A stretch of DNA of 64,000 bases from Lewinellaceae bacterium. GTDB lineage: Bacteria > Bacteroidota > Bacteroidia > Chitinophagales > Saprospiraceae. The translations under genes were made by a program, and so were the position numbers. Shown piece after piece: positions 18,532 through 26,526 of the stretch (the stretch's first letter is position 1; each line of letters opens with the position of its first letter). Under the pieces are notes generated by a model, which was not told where the DNA came from, searched no databases, and saw nothing but the letters and a program-made list of their open reading frames with translations. Where the stretch lies: the NCBI GenBank assembly GCA_020636445.1, contig JACJXV010000001.1, forward strand, positions 107,706-171,705. Reading direction: 5' to 3'.

Positions 18532-19895
18532 GCCTTGTGTTTTTTGCGATACCAATCCTGAAAACTTTCCCGGGGTGCCGGTGGCAACTCCCGATCCTGG
18601 CCCCAGGTATTCCAACGGTTGTAAACCAACCAGCGGGGTGCCCAACGCAGCGCCAGGCGCGCCAGGCGGCCGGTGATGCGATACCACCAGGGCTTCGCCA
18701 GAATAGCCCCGGACAGGTTCAGGGTCTGTACCTTGGCCGGATCGGCCAGTCCGGCTTCCACCACTGCCTGTCTCCACTGATATAGCTGCTCGTGGATGTT
18801 TATCTTGACCGGACAAACATCCGAGCAGGAACCACACAGGGTGGAGGCAAACGGCAGATCGGCGTGTTGCTTGAGGTCAAACCCGGGGGTAAGGATGGAG
18901 CCAATTGGCCCGGGTACAGTTGTGCCATAACTATGTCCACCACTACGCCGGTAAATGGGGCAGGTGTTCATGCAAGCCCCGCAGCGAATACACTTCAGGG
19001 AATTCCGAAAATCCGGACGGCCTAATTGTTCCGTGCGGCCATTATCGACAATCACGATATGCATTTGCGTGCCCGGCCGTGGCCGATGGTGATGTGCCGT
19101 ATAAACGGTACTCGGCTGCCCCGTAGCACTGCGCGCCAACACCCTGATAAAAATGCCCAAATCCTGCGCCCTGGGAATGATCTTTTCAATGCCCATGCAA
19201 TGGATTTGCACGGGGGCGCTATGTACGCCCATGTCGGCATTGCCCTCATTGGTACAAACGACTACCCCACCCGTTTCAGCGATGGCAAAATTCACGCCCG
19301 TCAGGGCCGCATCGCAACCCACCAAATGATCCCGCAAATGGTGGCGGGCGGCTTCCGTTAGCTGTGTGGGGTCGCTCAACCCCGCCGGAGTGCCCAGGTG
19401 CTCGTGGAACAACTCCCCTACTTCTTCCTTCTTTAAATGGATGGCCGGCAATACGATGTGACTGGGAGGCTCTTCCCGCAGCTGAATGATGCGTTCCCCC
19501 AAATCGGTATCGACGACCGAAACGCCATTTTCCACCAAATAGTCGCTTAATCCGCATTCCTCGGTGAGCATCGACTTGCTCTTGACCAGGCGCGTTGCGT
19601 TGGTCTGCTGCAGAATTCCCAGTACGATCTGGTTATGCTCGCGGGCATCCCGTGCCCAGTGAACCTGGACTCCATTGGCGATAGCCCGTTCGCTGAATTG
19701 CTCTAAATACTGATCAAGGTTCCCCAGAACGTGGTCCTTAATTCCCGAGGCAAGTTCGCGCAGTGCCTCCCATTCAGCCACGAGGGCTGTGGCCTGGTCG
19801 CGCTTCGCCCGAATAAACCAAAGAGCTTCGTCATGCCAGTTGGTACGGGCTTCATCCTGGATAAAGGCTTTTGCCTTGGTAGCGTGTTGATTCAT
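18528..19895 (-). CDS. lutB: LutB-like iron-sulfur lactate oxidation protein
   Basis: 455 residues from the ATG giving MNQHATKAKAFIQ, which overlaps the lutA stop as ATGA. The N-terminal ~300 residues are a LUD domain (KSKSMLTEECGLSDYL, FAIAETGGVVVCTNEGNADM). Two ferredoxin-type clusters follow: C302-IRC-GAC-MNTC312P and C354GSCSDVC361P. It is the electron-carrying subunit of the LutABC lactate oxidation complex. Slightly shorter than some orthologues at the C-terminus but complete. Confidence 0.93.
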   Translation of the reverse strand: MNQHATKAKAFIQDEARTNWHDEALWFIRAKRDQATALVAEWEALRELASGIKDHVLGNLDQYLEQFSERAIANGVQVHWARDAREHNQIVLGILQQTNATRLVKSKSMLTEECGLSDYLVENGVSVVDTDLGERIIQLREEPPSHIVLPAIHLKKEEVGELFHEHLGTPAGLSDPTQLTEAARHHLRDHLVGCDAALTGVNFAIAETGGVVVCTNEGNADMGVHSAPVQIHCMGIEKIIPRAQDLGIFIRVLARSATGQPSTVYTAHHHRPRPGTQMHIVIVDNGRTEQLGRPDFRNSLKCIRCGACMNTCPIYRRSGGHSYGTTVPGPIGSILTPGFDLKQHADLPFASTLCGSCSDVCPVKINIHEQLYQWRQAVVEAGLADPAKVQTLNLSGAILAKPWWYRITGRLARLALRWAPRWLVYNRWNTWGQDRELPPAPRESFQDWYRKKHKA

Positions 19896-20638
19896 ACCCC
19901 GGTGGTATTTAGTATTTCTGCGTAATGGGCTACCCGTAGCGGGTAATTCCTGCGTCGAATGATGCCTTCCAGATGCATCAGGCATGACATGTCGCTGGCG
20001 GTTACCACTTCCACACCATTACGCAAATGATCCGCCAGGCGGTCAGCGCCCATTTTCACCGAGACACTGGCCTCCGAAACCGCAAACGTGCCGCCAAAAC
20101 CGCAGCACTCATCGGAGCGATCCAGGGTGACGATCTCAATATCCGCCACTTGCTCCAATAAGCGGTGAATGCCGGAAGGGGGCTGGCTACCGCGCAACTC
20201 CGAGGATGGACCTAAGCGCAAACCGCGTAATCCATGGCAACTGGCGTGAATGCCTACCCGATGGGGGTAACGCGCGCCGGGTATTGCCTGAATCCCTAAC
20301 ACATCGATGAGGAACTCACTCAATTCCAGGGTGCGCGCGCGGATGGCCTGCACGACCGCTGTCTGGTCGATGACGTCGTAATGCTGGCGCACGTGGTACA
20401 CACAACTCCCCGAAGGACTAACGATGTACGGAAAGTCCGAGAACGTTTTGACAAAATGGTGGTAGGTCTGGAGTGCATCGCGCTCACAACCCGCGTTAGC
20501 CATGGGTTGCCCGCAGCACGTTTGCCCTAAGGGGTAGACCACCTCACAACCTAAACGCTCCAGCAACGCCAGCGTAGCCCTGCCTACCTGGGGATAAAAC
20601 TGATCGATATAACAAGGAATGAATAAGGCTACCCGCAT
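19892..20638 (-). CDS. lutA: LutA-like cysteine-rich (CCG domain) lactate oxidation protein
   Basis: 248 residues from MRVALFIPCYIDQFYP, the standard family start; an ATG two codons upstream is equally possible. Two CCG-type cysteine motifs are present: QTCCGQPMANAG in the first half and DECCGFGG in the second. First gene of the lutABC operon; the genes overlap by 4 bp each. A promoter between 20639 and the divergent 5'-nucleotidase at 20831 is expected; I do not see a clear consensus. Confidence 0.92.
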   Translation of the reverse strand: MRVALFIPCYIDQFYPQVGRATLALLERLGCEVVYPLGQTCCGQPMANAGCERDALQTYHHFVKTFSDFPYIVSPSGSCVYHVRQHYDVIDQTAVVQAIRARTLELSEFLIDVLGIQAIPGARYPHRVGIHASCHGLRGLRLGPSSELRGSQPPSGIHRLLEQVADIEIVTLDRSDECCGFGGTFAVSEASVSVKMGADRLADHLRNGVEVVTASDMSCLMHLEGIIRRRNYPLRVAHYAEILNTTGV

Positions 20639-20830
20639 ACCCATTATTTTACCATGAAATGCAGTCTGCCTGGTTACTCGCGGCAGGCTGCTCAGTGAAT
20701 TTAGGCAAAAAATCAAACCGGGCATATACCTCACGAAGGGATTAGGGAAAATCATAACCCAATTTGCCCCCGGAAATATCCGTAATTCACCCATAGGCCC
20801 TATCTTTAATCTTTCAGGAAATTAAAACCC

Positions 20831-22369
20831 ATGCGTATGATTCGCCCCAAGCTTTTTTTACCTCTAATGGTGGCCTTGCTCCTTTCCAGTTGCAGCATTT
20901 TTCGGCCACAGGAACAACCCTTTACGTTTACCGTCCTACAGTTGAATGACGTTTATGAAATCTCAGCCCTCGAAGGAGGCAATGCCGGCGGCCTGGCTCG
21001 GGTGGGTACTATTCGCCAACAACTCGCAGCCGAAAACCCCAACACCATTGCCCTGCTGGCTGGCGATTTTCTTTCTCCCAGCTTAATTGCTACCCTGAAA
21101 ATGGATAATGGTGAACGCATTGCCGGCCTGCAAATGGTAGAAACCCTCAACGCACTCGGGCTCGACTATGCCACTTTTGGCAACCATGAATTTGACAACA
21201 ACGATGTGGCGTTGGTGCAAAAGCGATTCCTGCAATCTACCTTCCAGTATGTAGCGGCTAATGTTCAGCGTCGGTTTCCCGATGGCAGCCTCGCCCGGTT
21301 CAAACAAATGAAACAAGGGCAGGAGTCGGCGATTCCGGATTATGCCATTCACGAATTTACGGATGCCCGCGGCCGTAAACTACGGGTGGCCATCGTGGGG
21401 GTTATGCTCCCCTTTAATCAAAAAGACTACCTCCAGTACCAACCCGTGGAACAGCGCTTCCGGGAGGCCGTAGCTGCAGCGAAGCAGGAAAGTGATGTAG
21501 TCATTGGCCTCACTCACCTCGACATGGTCGACGACGAAGCGCTGGCAGCAGCTGTACCCGGGGTTGCCCTCATCGTCGGCGGCCACGACCATGATCACAT
21601 GATCTCCCGTGTAGGCAATACCACGGTAAGTAAGGCCGATGCCAACGCCAAAACGGTGTATGTACACCGCTTGACCTACGACCCGGCGACCAAAAACGTA
21701 ACGGTCAAATCTACCCTGCAAAAGGTGGATAACACCATCCCCGACGACCCCAAAACTAAAGCCGTTGTTGATCGATGGGTCACCCAGGTGAACAACACCC
21801 TGGAGAAAAACGGCTACCGCCCCAGTGAGATTATTGGCAAAGTCAGTACCCCGCTGGAATGCAAAGAGGTAGACATCCGAAGCCGGCAAACCAACTTTGG
21901 TGAGCTTACGACCAAAGCCATGATGGCGGCCTGGCCGGGTGCCGACTTGTACGTCCTCAACTCGGGATCCATGCGCCTCGATGACAATATCGTAGGCCAA
22001 ATTACCCAGTACGATATTTTACGCACCTATCCTTTCGGAGGAGGCGTTTCGGAAGTTTCCCTACCCGGAACTGCCGTGACAAAACTGCTGAACATTGGCC
22101 TGGTCACCAACCGGACCAAGGGTGGATACCTGCAGGCCCTCGGCGTAAAAGGTGAAACGGATCATTGGCATATTCATAACAAACCCATAGATCCTAATGC
22201 GACGTACTCCGTCGTAATGACCGATTTCCTGGCCTCCGGCCAGGAAGGTAATTTGGACTTTTTGAGCCAGTATACAGCGGTAAGCAAAAAGGATATGCAA
22301 TTCAATGGGCAACCCCTGCGCAATGATATCCGGGATATCGTGATTGCCTATTTGCGGAATGAGAAATAG
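20831..22369 (+). CDS. Lipoprotein 5'-nucleotidase (UshA/YfkN-type metallophosphatase)
   Basis: 512 residues with lipobox LLLSSCSIF. The calcineurin-like domain (~30-300) carries QLNDVYEI, AGDFLSPS, GNHEFDNND, THLDMVD and GGHDHDHM. The C-terminal 5'-nucleotidase domain (~310-505) carries ADLYVLNSGSMRLDD and the substrate-stacking region FPFGG-like YPFGGGVSEV. It releases phosphate from nucleotides or cyclic nucleotides outside the cytoplasm. A TATCTTTA at 20801-20808 may be its -7 element, but no -33 element is clear. Confidence 0.9.
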   Translation: MRMIRPKLFLPLMVALLLSSCSIFRPQEQPFTFTVLQLNDVYEISALEGGNAGGLARVGTIRQQLAAENPNTIALLAGDFLSPSLIATLKMDNGERIAGLQMVETLNALGLDYATFGNHEFDNNDVALVQKRFLQSTFQYVAANVQRRFPDGSLARFKQMKQGQESAIPDYAIHEFTDARGRKLRVAIVGVMLPFNQKDYLQYQPVEQRFREAVAAAKQESDVVIGLTHLDMVDDEALAAAVPGVALIVGGHDHDHMISRVGNTTVSKADANAKTVYVHRLTYDPATKNVTVKSTLQKVDNTIPDDPKTKAVVDRWVTQVNNTLEKNGYRPSEIIGKVSTPLECKEVDIRSRQTNFGELTTKAMMAAWPGADLYVLNSGSMRLDDNIVGQITQYDILRTYPFGGGVSEVSLPGTAVTKLLNIGLVTNRTKGGYLQALGVKGETDHWHIHNKPIDPNATYSVVMTDFLASGQEGNLDFLSQYTAVSKKDMQFNGQPLRNDIRDIVIAYLRNEK

Positions 22370-22389
22370 CGATTGGAAATTGGAAATTG

Positions 22390-22418
22390 GAAATTGGATG
22401 AATCCGATTTCCAATTTC
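22390..22418 (+). terminator. Hairpin after the 5'-nucleotidase gene
   Basis: GAAATTGG at 22390-22397 pairs with CCAATTTC at 22411-22418, and five T residues follow. The left arm is part of an AAATTGG short-unit array beginning at about 22372. Confidence 0.55.
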
Positions 22419-22528
22419 TAGTTTTTATATCCGCTCGAGCGTTGCCGTAGCCGAAGGGTGGTCCCTGAGCGGAGTTATACTCAGGATTACCAAGCCAAAA
22501 TGGCAAAAAAAATTAACTTTGTTTTGGG

Positions 22529-23908
22529 CTACGAAGACCCCGCGCTTGCGGACACACCATCCGCTTGGGGCTCGTAGTCCTTCTTTCTTTCCCTACGCTG
22601 TCGCCTACTGATTGGCGCATCCAGACTCGGTTGCTGGAAACGTCGAGCAGGGTCTTTTTTGGGTTCTTCCTTTTTCGTGCTCCGAATCGTTTGATGCTGA
22701 TTGAGTTGATCGATACCTGCATCAAAGGCAGTGCCTGAACGGAGCATCCCATAGATAATGCGGCAAAGTTTATGCATCAGCACCCCTAAAGCTGCATCAT
22801 GGGACATACCCTTAGCCCGTTGTTTCGCATAGATGGCTCTTAGGTAAGGTTCATTTTGTAAGGTGCGAAAAGCTAACAAATAAAGCTCACGCCTTACCAA
22901 GCCAGCGCCTTGTTTGGACATTTTAGGCTTATAGGCACCATCACCACTTGCCTTTATGCGGGGCTGTACGCCAAAGAAAGCGGCCATTTGTTTGGCGTCA
23001 TCAAAGCGAATTACTTGCTCGATGAAACACAGTAAAATGACTGGAGTAATCGCTCCCATGCCTTTGATCGTCTGCAATAACTTGACTTGCTCCTTATCCA
23101 CCGGTGCTGTTTGTATCAACAACTGCTCCATTTGCGCTATTTCTTCTTGCAGCCGTTTGATTTGACGGGCTTTGGATTGTATAGTCAGTACAACCAGCGG
23201 GGGCGTTTCTTGGATATCCACGCCTTGCGCCAGCGCTTTAGCAATCTGTGCTACCTTCCCTTTAGGCACACATTGGAGTCGCTTGAACCCTTTACTCGCT
23301 GCCGCCTGAATTGCTCTTCGGCTTCCATACAACAGCAGCATATCTATCCAGTACTTAGGCCAGCCCGCTGGCTTAATGGCTTCCAGCGACGGCAGGTACT
23401 GATAGAGTAACTTCAATAGGGCATTCTTATGGCTCGTACATTCTTCATCCAGACTTACCAGGTGGCGTATCAGGCTGCGAGCCGCTTGGTAAACGCCTCC
23501 TTCCGCCATCGGCTGGGGGGTGAACTGTTCCAGGTTTTTGGCTACATGCTAAGCTATGGTGCGCGCACTTATCCCATCATCAATACTGCTTCGCCTTTGC
23601 GCTTCGTATTCGTGATAGATGATTTTAGCATTGAGCCGGTATGGCTCTACAAAGGAAACCAGTGCTTTGTCCCCAGCCAACCGGAGCCAATTATCTTCGT
23701 ACCCGCCGGTACTCTCAGCGACCACCAGGATACGTTTCGCCCCATACTGTTTCTTCCAAACCAGGAGTTGTTCTTTGAGGGTGTTATGCCCTAGGCGATT
23801 ATCGTCCAAACGAAAGCGAGGTTCCATGACTTGCTTTTGCGCGTCTACTAAGACAAAATCGCCGTATCCTTTACTGACATCCACCCCTAAAATTAAAGCA
23901 GTTGACAT
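22529..23908 (-). pseudogene. IS110-family transposase interrupted by an in-frame amber codon
   Basis: The N-terminal DEDD/RuvC-like part (MSTALILGVDVSKGYGDFVL, VAESTGGYEDN, SSIDDGISARTIA) runs from 23908 to a TAG at 23549-23551. The same reading frame then continues HVAKNLEQFTPQPMAEGGV into the C-terminal transposase-20 part, which contains the serine region KASGDGAYKPKMSKQGAG. No frame change is needed, so one base (for example CAG to TAG) separates an intact 459-residue reading from two pieces. A long basic, Gln-rich tail (~70 residues) follows the conserved domain. It is probably inactive unless the amber codon is suppressed. Confidence 0.85.
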
Positions 23909-23939
23909 ACTTCGCTGTTTAGTGGTTCTTAAAAGCTAG

Positions 23940-24060
23940 GCAAGCTCAATCTTGTGAATGCGGCTTCAGGAGCCAAGTTATACTCCGAGCGTAAGTCTAG
24001 CAGAGGGGATAAACTCCGCTACGGTCTCGTGGACCAGTCGAAGCAATACATCCTCTCTCC
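23940..24060 (-). ncRNA. Candidate bridge RNA of the IS110 element
   Basis: This lies in the non-coding 5' end of the element, where IS110-group bridge RNAs are encoded. Three hairpins are visible (plus-strand coordinates): GGTC-TCGTG-GACC at 24023-24035, TAGCAGAG/CTCCGCTA at 23998-24021 (one mismatch), and GGCT-TCAGG-AGCC at 23962-23974. Between and within them, AACTCCGCT (24012-24020) is the reverse complement of AGCGGAGTT at the element end (22468-22476). AGTTATACTC (23976-23985) repeats 22473-22482. The RNA therefore carries guides for both strands of the donor end, overlapping at AGTT. Confidence 0.6.
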
Positions 24061-24121
24061 ACTAAACTAGCTAACTTTTAATAAAACAATGATACAAGCC
24101 GAAGGGCTGATTTCTAATTTC

Positions 24122-24173
24122 TGTTGAATCTTATTAAGTCATGCTAAATAGATAGTCCGAAAAAGTCGTATTA
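24122..24173 (+). repeat. Left terminal inverted repeat
   Basis: Begins TGTTGAATC and ends with the perfect inner 20-mer. It pairs with 25486-25535 with scattered mismatches and a one-base length difference. Confidence 0.85.
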
Positions 24174-24209
24174 ACTTTTGTCCCAAAAGAGGGACGAAAA
24201 TGTATTGAA

Positions 24210-24386
24210 ATGACAAGTCTGGAACAACGGCAACAAATCAGGGAGCTGGTGCATCAGGGGTTGAAAGCGCCCCAGATAGCCCAGCGGGTGAAAGTGTCTG
24301 TGTATACGGTGCGCAAATGGCGGCAACGTCTAAAAAAAGGGGTTCCTTATCTTCAGCCATGGGGCGTCCGGCGACAGGGGCAATGA
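24210..24386 (+). CDS. Transposase ORF A (helix-turn-helix)
   Basis: 58 residues beginning MTSLEQRQQIRELVHQGLKA and containing APQIAQRVKVSVYTVRKWRQRL, a helix-turn-helix that would bind the inverted repeats. If translated without frameshifting it ends soon after the heptamer at 24332. It is the N-terminal part of a 434-residue fusion with ORF B. Confidence 0.75.
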   Translation: MTSLEQRQQIRELVHQGLKAPQIAQRVKVSVYTVRKWRQRLKKGVPYLQPWGVRRQGQ

Positions 24387-25513
24387 GCAGCTTTCCTGCT
24401 TTTTTGCGTTTGCGTATCAAAAGCATTCGCGAAAAGCAAGAAGGCTGGGGACCAACCACTATTCTGGCCGAATTAAAGGCTGATAGTCGATTAGCCTCAC
24501 AAGAGCTGCCCAGCAGAAGTACCATAGGGGAATTTCTGCGTCAGGAACAATTGAGTAGGCGTAATGAACCTCATAGCTCCTTGCCGGTGGAAGCCTGCCC
24601 CAAAACAGCGCGCTGTCACGAACTTTGGCAAGTCGATGGACAGGGCAACAGTTCTGTAACCGGAGTAGGCCCTGTGGCCATGCTGAATGTAAAATATGTT
24701 CACTCCACCACCTATGTGTCGAGCTTTCCGGCCAGGATGAAAAGTAAGCGGGGGCACCCCAACACCAGCGACTACCAAACTGCGTTGAGACTGGGTTTTA
24801 TGCACCATGGTCGACCGGAGCGATTGCAGACAGACCACGCCAGTGTTTTTTACGAAAACAAGAGTAAGTCTCCTTTTCCTACGCTGTTCTGTCTTTGGCT
24901 GGTTAGCCTGGGGATTAAACCCTGTTTTAGCCGGGTCAATCAGCCCACTGATCAAGGGCGAGTGGAAAGAGCCCACCAAACGGTCTTTGCTCAAGTGCTT
25001 CGAAGACGGACCAGCTACCAGAATTGGGAGCATCTCTTTGAGTGGTGTGAAAAAAGGCGAACCCGGCTCAATGAGGTCATCCCCAGCCGAGCCACGGATG
25101 ACCTGCCTCCACTGGTAAAATATCCGGAAGCAAAACACTCCGGCAGGTTTTACCACCCCACTACCGAAGCCCAACTGATCTGTTTGGAAAAGGTGTGGGC
25201 TTTCCTGGCCAAAGGAAAGTGGTTTCGCAAAGTGGCTAGCAGCCGGACTATCTGCCTCGGTGGTCAGGTTTACTATGTGCCTGGCACTGTCGCCGGTCAA
25301 CAGCTACAAATCACCTTGTGCAAGCAGGAAAAATGCCTGATGTTCCACAATGACAAAGAACTTTTGATCGCTAAAATCCCGCTCAAAGGAATTACTCGCG
25401 AAACACTAATGGGAAACTTAGAACCGCTGGTTCAATTCCCTAATTTTCAACTGGAACTTCCCCTATACTGGGAAGCTCAAAAAACTAATACGACTTTTTC
25501 GGACTCCACTTAG
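24317..25513 (+). CDS. Transposase ORF B (DDE integrase core)
   Basis: Its frame is -1 relative to ORF A. After the frameshift point it reads RGSLSSAMGRPATGAMSSF, then the catalytic core: first Asp in ELWQVDGQGN, second in RLQTDHASVF, Glu in DQGRVERAHQT. The second Asp and the Glu are 43 residues apart, more than the 35 typical of IS3/IS481. A C-terminal beta-rich region with VYYVPGTVAGQQLQITL follows, as in Mu-type C domains. No internal stop is present, so the element may still be active. Confidence 0.85.
   Translation: MAATSKKRGSLSSAMGRPATGAMSSFPAFLRLRIKSIREKQEGWGPTTILAELKADSRLASQELPSRSTIGEFLRQEQLSRRNEPHSSLPVEACPKTARCHELWQVDGQGNSSVTGVGPVAMLNVKYVHSTTYVSSFPARMKSKRGHPNTSDYQTALRLGFMHHGRPERLQTDHASVFYENKSKSPFPTLFCLWLVSLGIKPCFSRVNQPTDQGRVERAHQTVFAQVLRRRTSYQNWEHLFEWCEKRRTRLNEVIPSRATDDLPPLVKYPEAKHSGRFYHPTTEAQLICLEKVWAFLAKGKWFRKVASSRTICLGGQVYYVPGTVAGQQLQITLCKQEKCLMFHNDKELLIAKIPLKGITRETLMGNLEPLVQFPNFQLELPLYWEAQKTNTTFSDST
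24332..24342 (+). other. Probable programmed -1 frameshift site
   Basis: Seven A residues followed by GGGG. In the ORF A frame the codons are CTA AAA AAA GGG, so the heptamer A-AAA-AAA is in the exact phase for tandem slippage. A -1 slip continues as AGG GGT TCC in the ORF B frame, giving one HTH-DDE protein. Confidence 0.7.
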
Positions 25514-25535
25514 TACGACTTAGTCGGATTCAACA
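25486..25535 (-). repeat. Right terminal inverted repeat
   Basis: The inverse of 24122-24173. It holds the perfect inner 20-mer at 25486-25505 and ends GATTCAACA. Confidence 0.85.
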
Positions 25536-25568
25536 TTTCTCATTTCTCATTTCTCATTTCTCATTTCT
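25536..25568. repeat. TTTCTCA short-unit tandem array
   Basis: Four to five copies of TTTCTCA. The bases just left of the insertion sequence (24106-24121, GATTTCTAATTTC) belong to the same array, so the insertion sequence split it. Confidence 0.75.
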
Positions 25569-25584
25569 GCTCAGCAACCCCTGG

Positions 25585-26484
25585 CTACTCCACCGGCTTA
25601 CGGTACAAAACCGGTATTTGATCCCCGGTAATCCCTTGCAATTGAATTTGGTTGACGGCAAGGTCGAAGGCAAACTCAACGTCATCGCCCTGGCTGGCGA
25701 GTGCGCGGTAGAAGCCAATGGCAAACTCAATGGCGACATTATCCGGAACCGTGTCACTCATGCCAATCACAAAATCTACTGTTTGAGCAATACCTTTGGC
25801 CTGATCTTCGGAATGACAGGAATTGAGCAATACCAGTTTGATGGGAATCCGGCGGGTCATGATTTTGAACATATTAGCCAACGCCTCACCAGAAACCAAT
25901 TGCGGTTGCCCACTGGAATCCTGCAAAACGATTCCGCCGGTGGGTAGTTTACTGTTTCCACTCACGCCATGTCCGGCAAAATGAATCGCGTAGGGCTGAT
26001 GTTTCAACACCGCTTGCTGCAGCTCGCCTGCTTGCACTGCCGGTTCGGCTTTTAAGCTAAAGGGAACTGTACCATCCTGCAAACTGCGAAAAACAGCGCC
26101 GAACTCTTTTTCCAATTGCAGTTTCGCCGCATCAACCGGATTGGAGGCCAAAAACAAAATGACCGGCTGGGTAGGGGTTGAACCAGTGGCTGGTGTATTG
26201 CCAACGCCGGGTGTTGTTGCCTCTTCACCCGTAGGCTGGTAACGACTTACCAGATCCAGCAAAGCGGTGGAAATCTGTGATTGTTCTCGCAAAGCATCCG
26301 TAAATGAAATGAGGTTCATTTGCTCATTCTGCTTGTTGCGGGTATATCGCGATTTGAGCAAAATAAGGGTGTTTTGCAAATCGCGATCCCCTTGAGCGAC
26401 GGCGATATCCAAAAATTTATCCAGTGCCTGATCGACCTTATTCTCCGCAATAAGTCCTTGCAACTGACTCTTCATCTCTGCCAT
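25585..26484 (-). CDS. EAD-CHAT caspase-like protease (second of two)
   Basis: 299 residues, no signal peptide. Residues ~1-82 are an effector-associated domain, probably of the EAD11 type (LIAENKVDQALDKFLDIA, NTLILLKSRYTRNKQNEQMN, REQSQISTALLDLVSRY). A Thr/Gly/Pro linker follows at ~83-106. Residues ~107-299 are a CHAT caspase-like protease with H172 in HFAGHG and C223 in LLNSCHS. EADs in related conflict systems recruit effectors through EAD-EAD pairing. The gene starts 42 bp after the stop of its paralogue, so the two form an operon. The partner sensor is not in the window. Confidence 0.85.
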   Translation of the reverse strand: MAEMKSQLQGLIAENKVDQALDKFLDIAVAQGDRDLQNTLILLKSRYTRNKQNEQMNLISFTDALREQSQISTALLDLVSRYQPTGEEATTPGVGNTPATGSTPTQPVILFLASNPVDAAKLQLEKEFGAVFRSLQDGTVPFSLKAEPAVQAGELQQAVLKHQPYAIHFAGHGVSGNSKLPTGGIVLQDSSGQPQLVSGEALANMFKIMTRRIPIKLVLLNSCHSEDQAKGIAQTVDFVIGMSDTVPDNVAIEFAIGFYRALASQGDDVEFAFDLAVNQIQLQGITGDQIPVLYRKPVE

Positions 26485-26526
26485 GAATCTGCTATTTTAT
26501 AGGTTGCCTTCCGGCTATTATATTCA

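Larger units (their letters stand above)
22474..24097 (-). mobile_element. IS110-family insertion sequence
   Basis: About 1.62 kb. The outer bases were placed by reconstructing an empty site: AGCCGAAGGGTGGTCCCTGA-GCGGA on the left joins GCCGAAGGG on the right. Joined, they read as a continuous CCCTGAGCGGAGCCGAAGGG palindrome-type repeat. The element has no terminal inverted repeats, as expected for IS110. It contains a transposase broken by one in-frame stop and a ~190-bp non-coding 5' end with strong RNA structure. Ends are approximate to a few bases. Confidence 0.75.
24122..25535 (+). mobile_element. DDE insertion sequence with long terminal inverted repeats
   Basis: 1414 bp, bounded by TGTTGAATC...GATTCAACA. 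The inverted repeats extend about 50 bp imperfectly and include a perfect 20-bp inner part, AGTCCGAAAAAGTCGTATTA, at 24154-24173 and inverted at 25486-25505. TTTC flanks both sides (24118-24121 and 25536-25539), a possible 4-bp target duplication, although the target is itself a TTTCT-rich repeat. It encodes an HTH ORF and an overlapping DDE ORF joined by a likely -1 frameshift. The IS family was not settled; IS481- or IS3-like is the closest impression. Confidence 0.85.

Noticed and set aside
18532..18837. Longer N-terminus for LutC
   Set aside because: It overlaps lutB by 300 bp and has no similarity to the family; the ATGA overlap start is much better.
23549..23551. Pyrrolysine or programmed amber read-through in the IS110 transposase
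   Set aside because: No downstream structure or context supports read-through, and Bacteroidota do not generally decode amber; a point mutation is simpler.
24497..25300. 267-residue minus-strand open frame inside the DDE insertion sequence
   Set aside because: It is antisense to the transposase, which has an intact catalytic triad; the antisense protein shows no recognisable motif.
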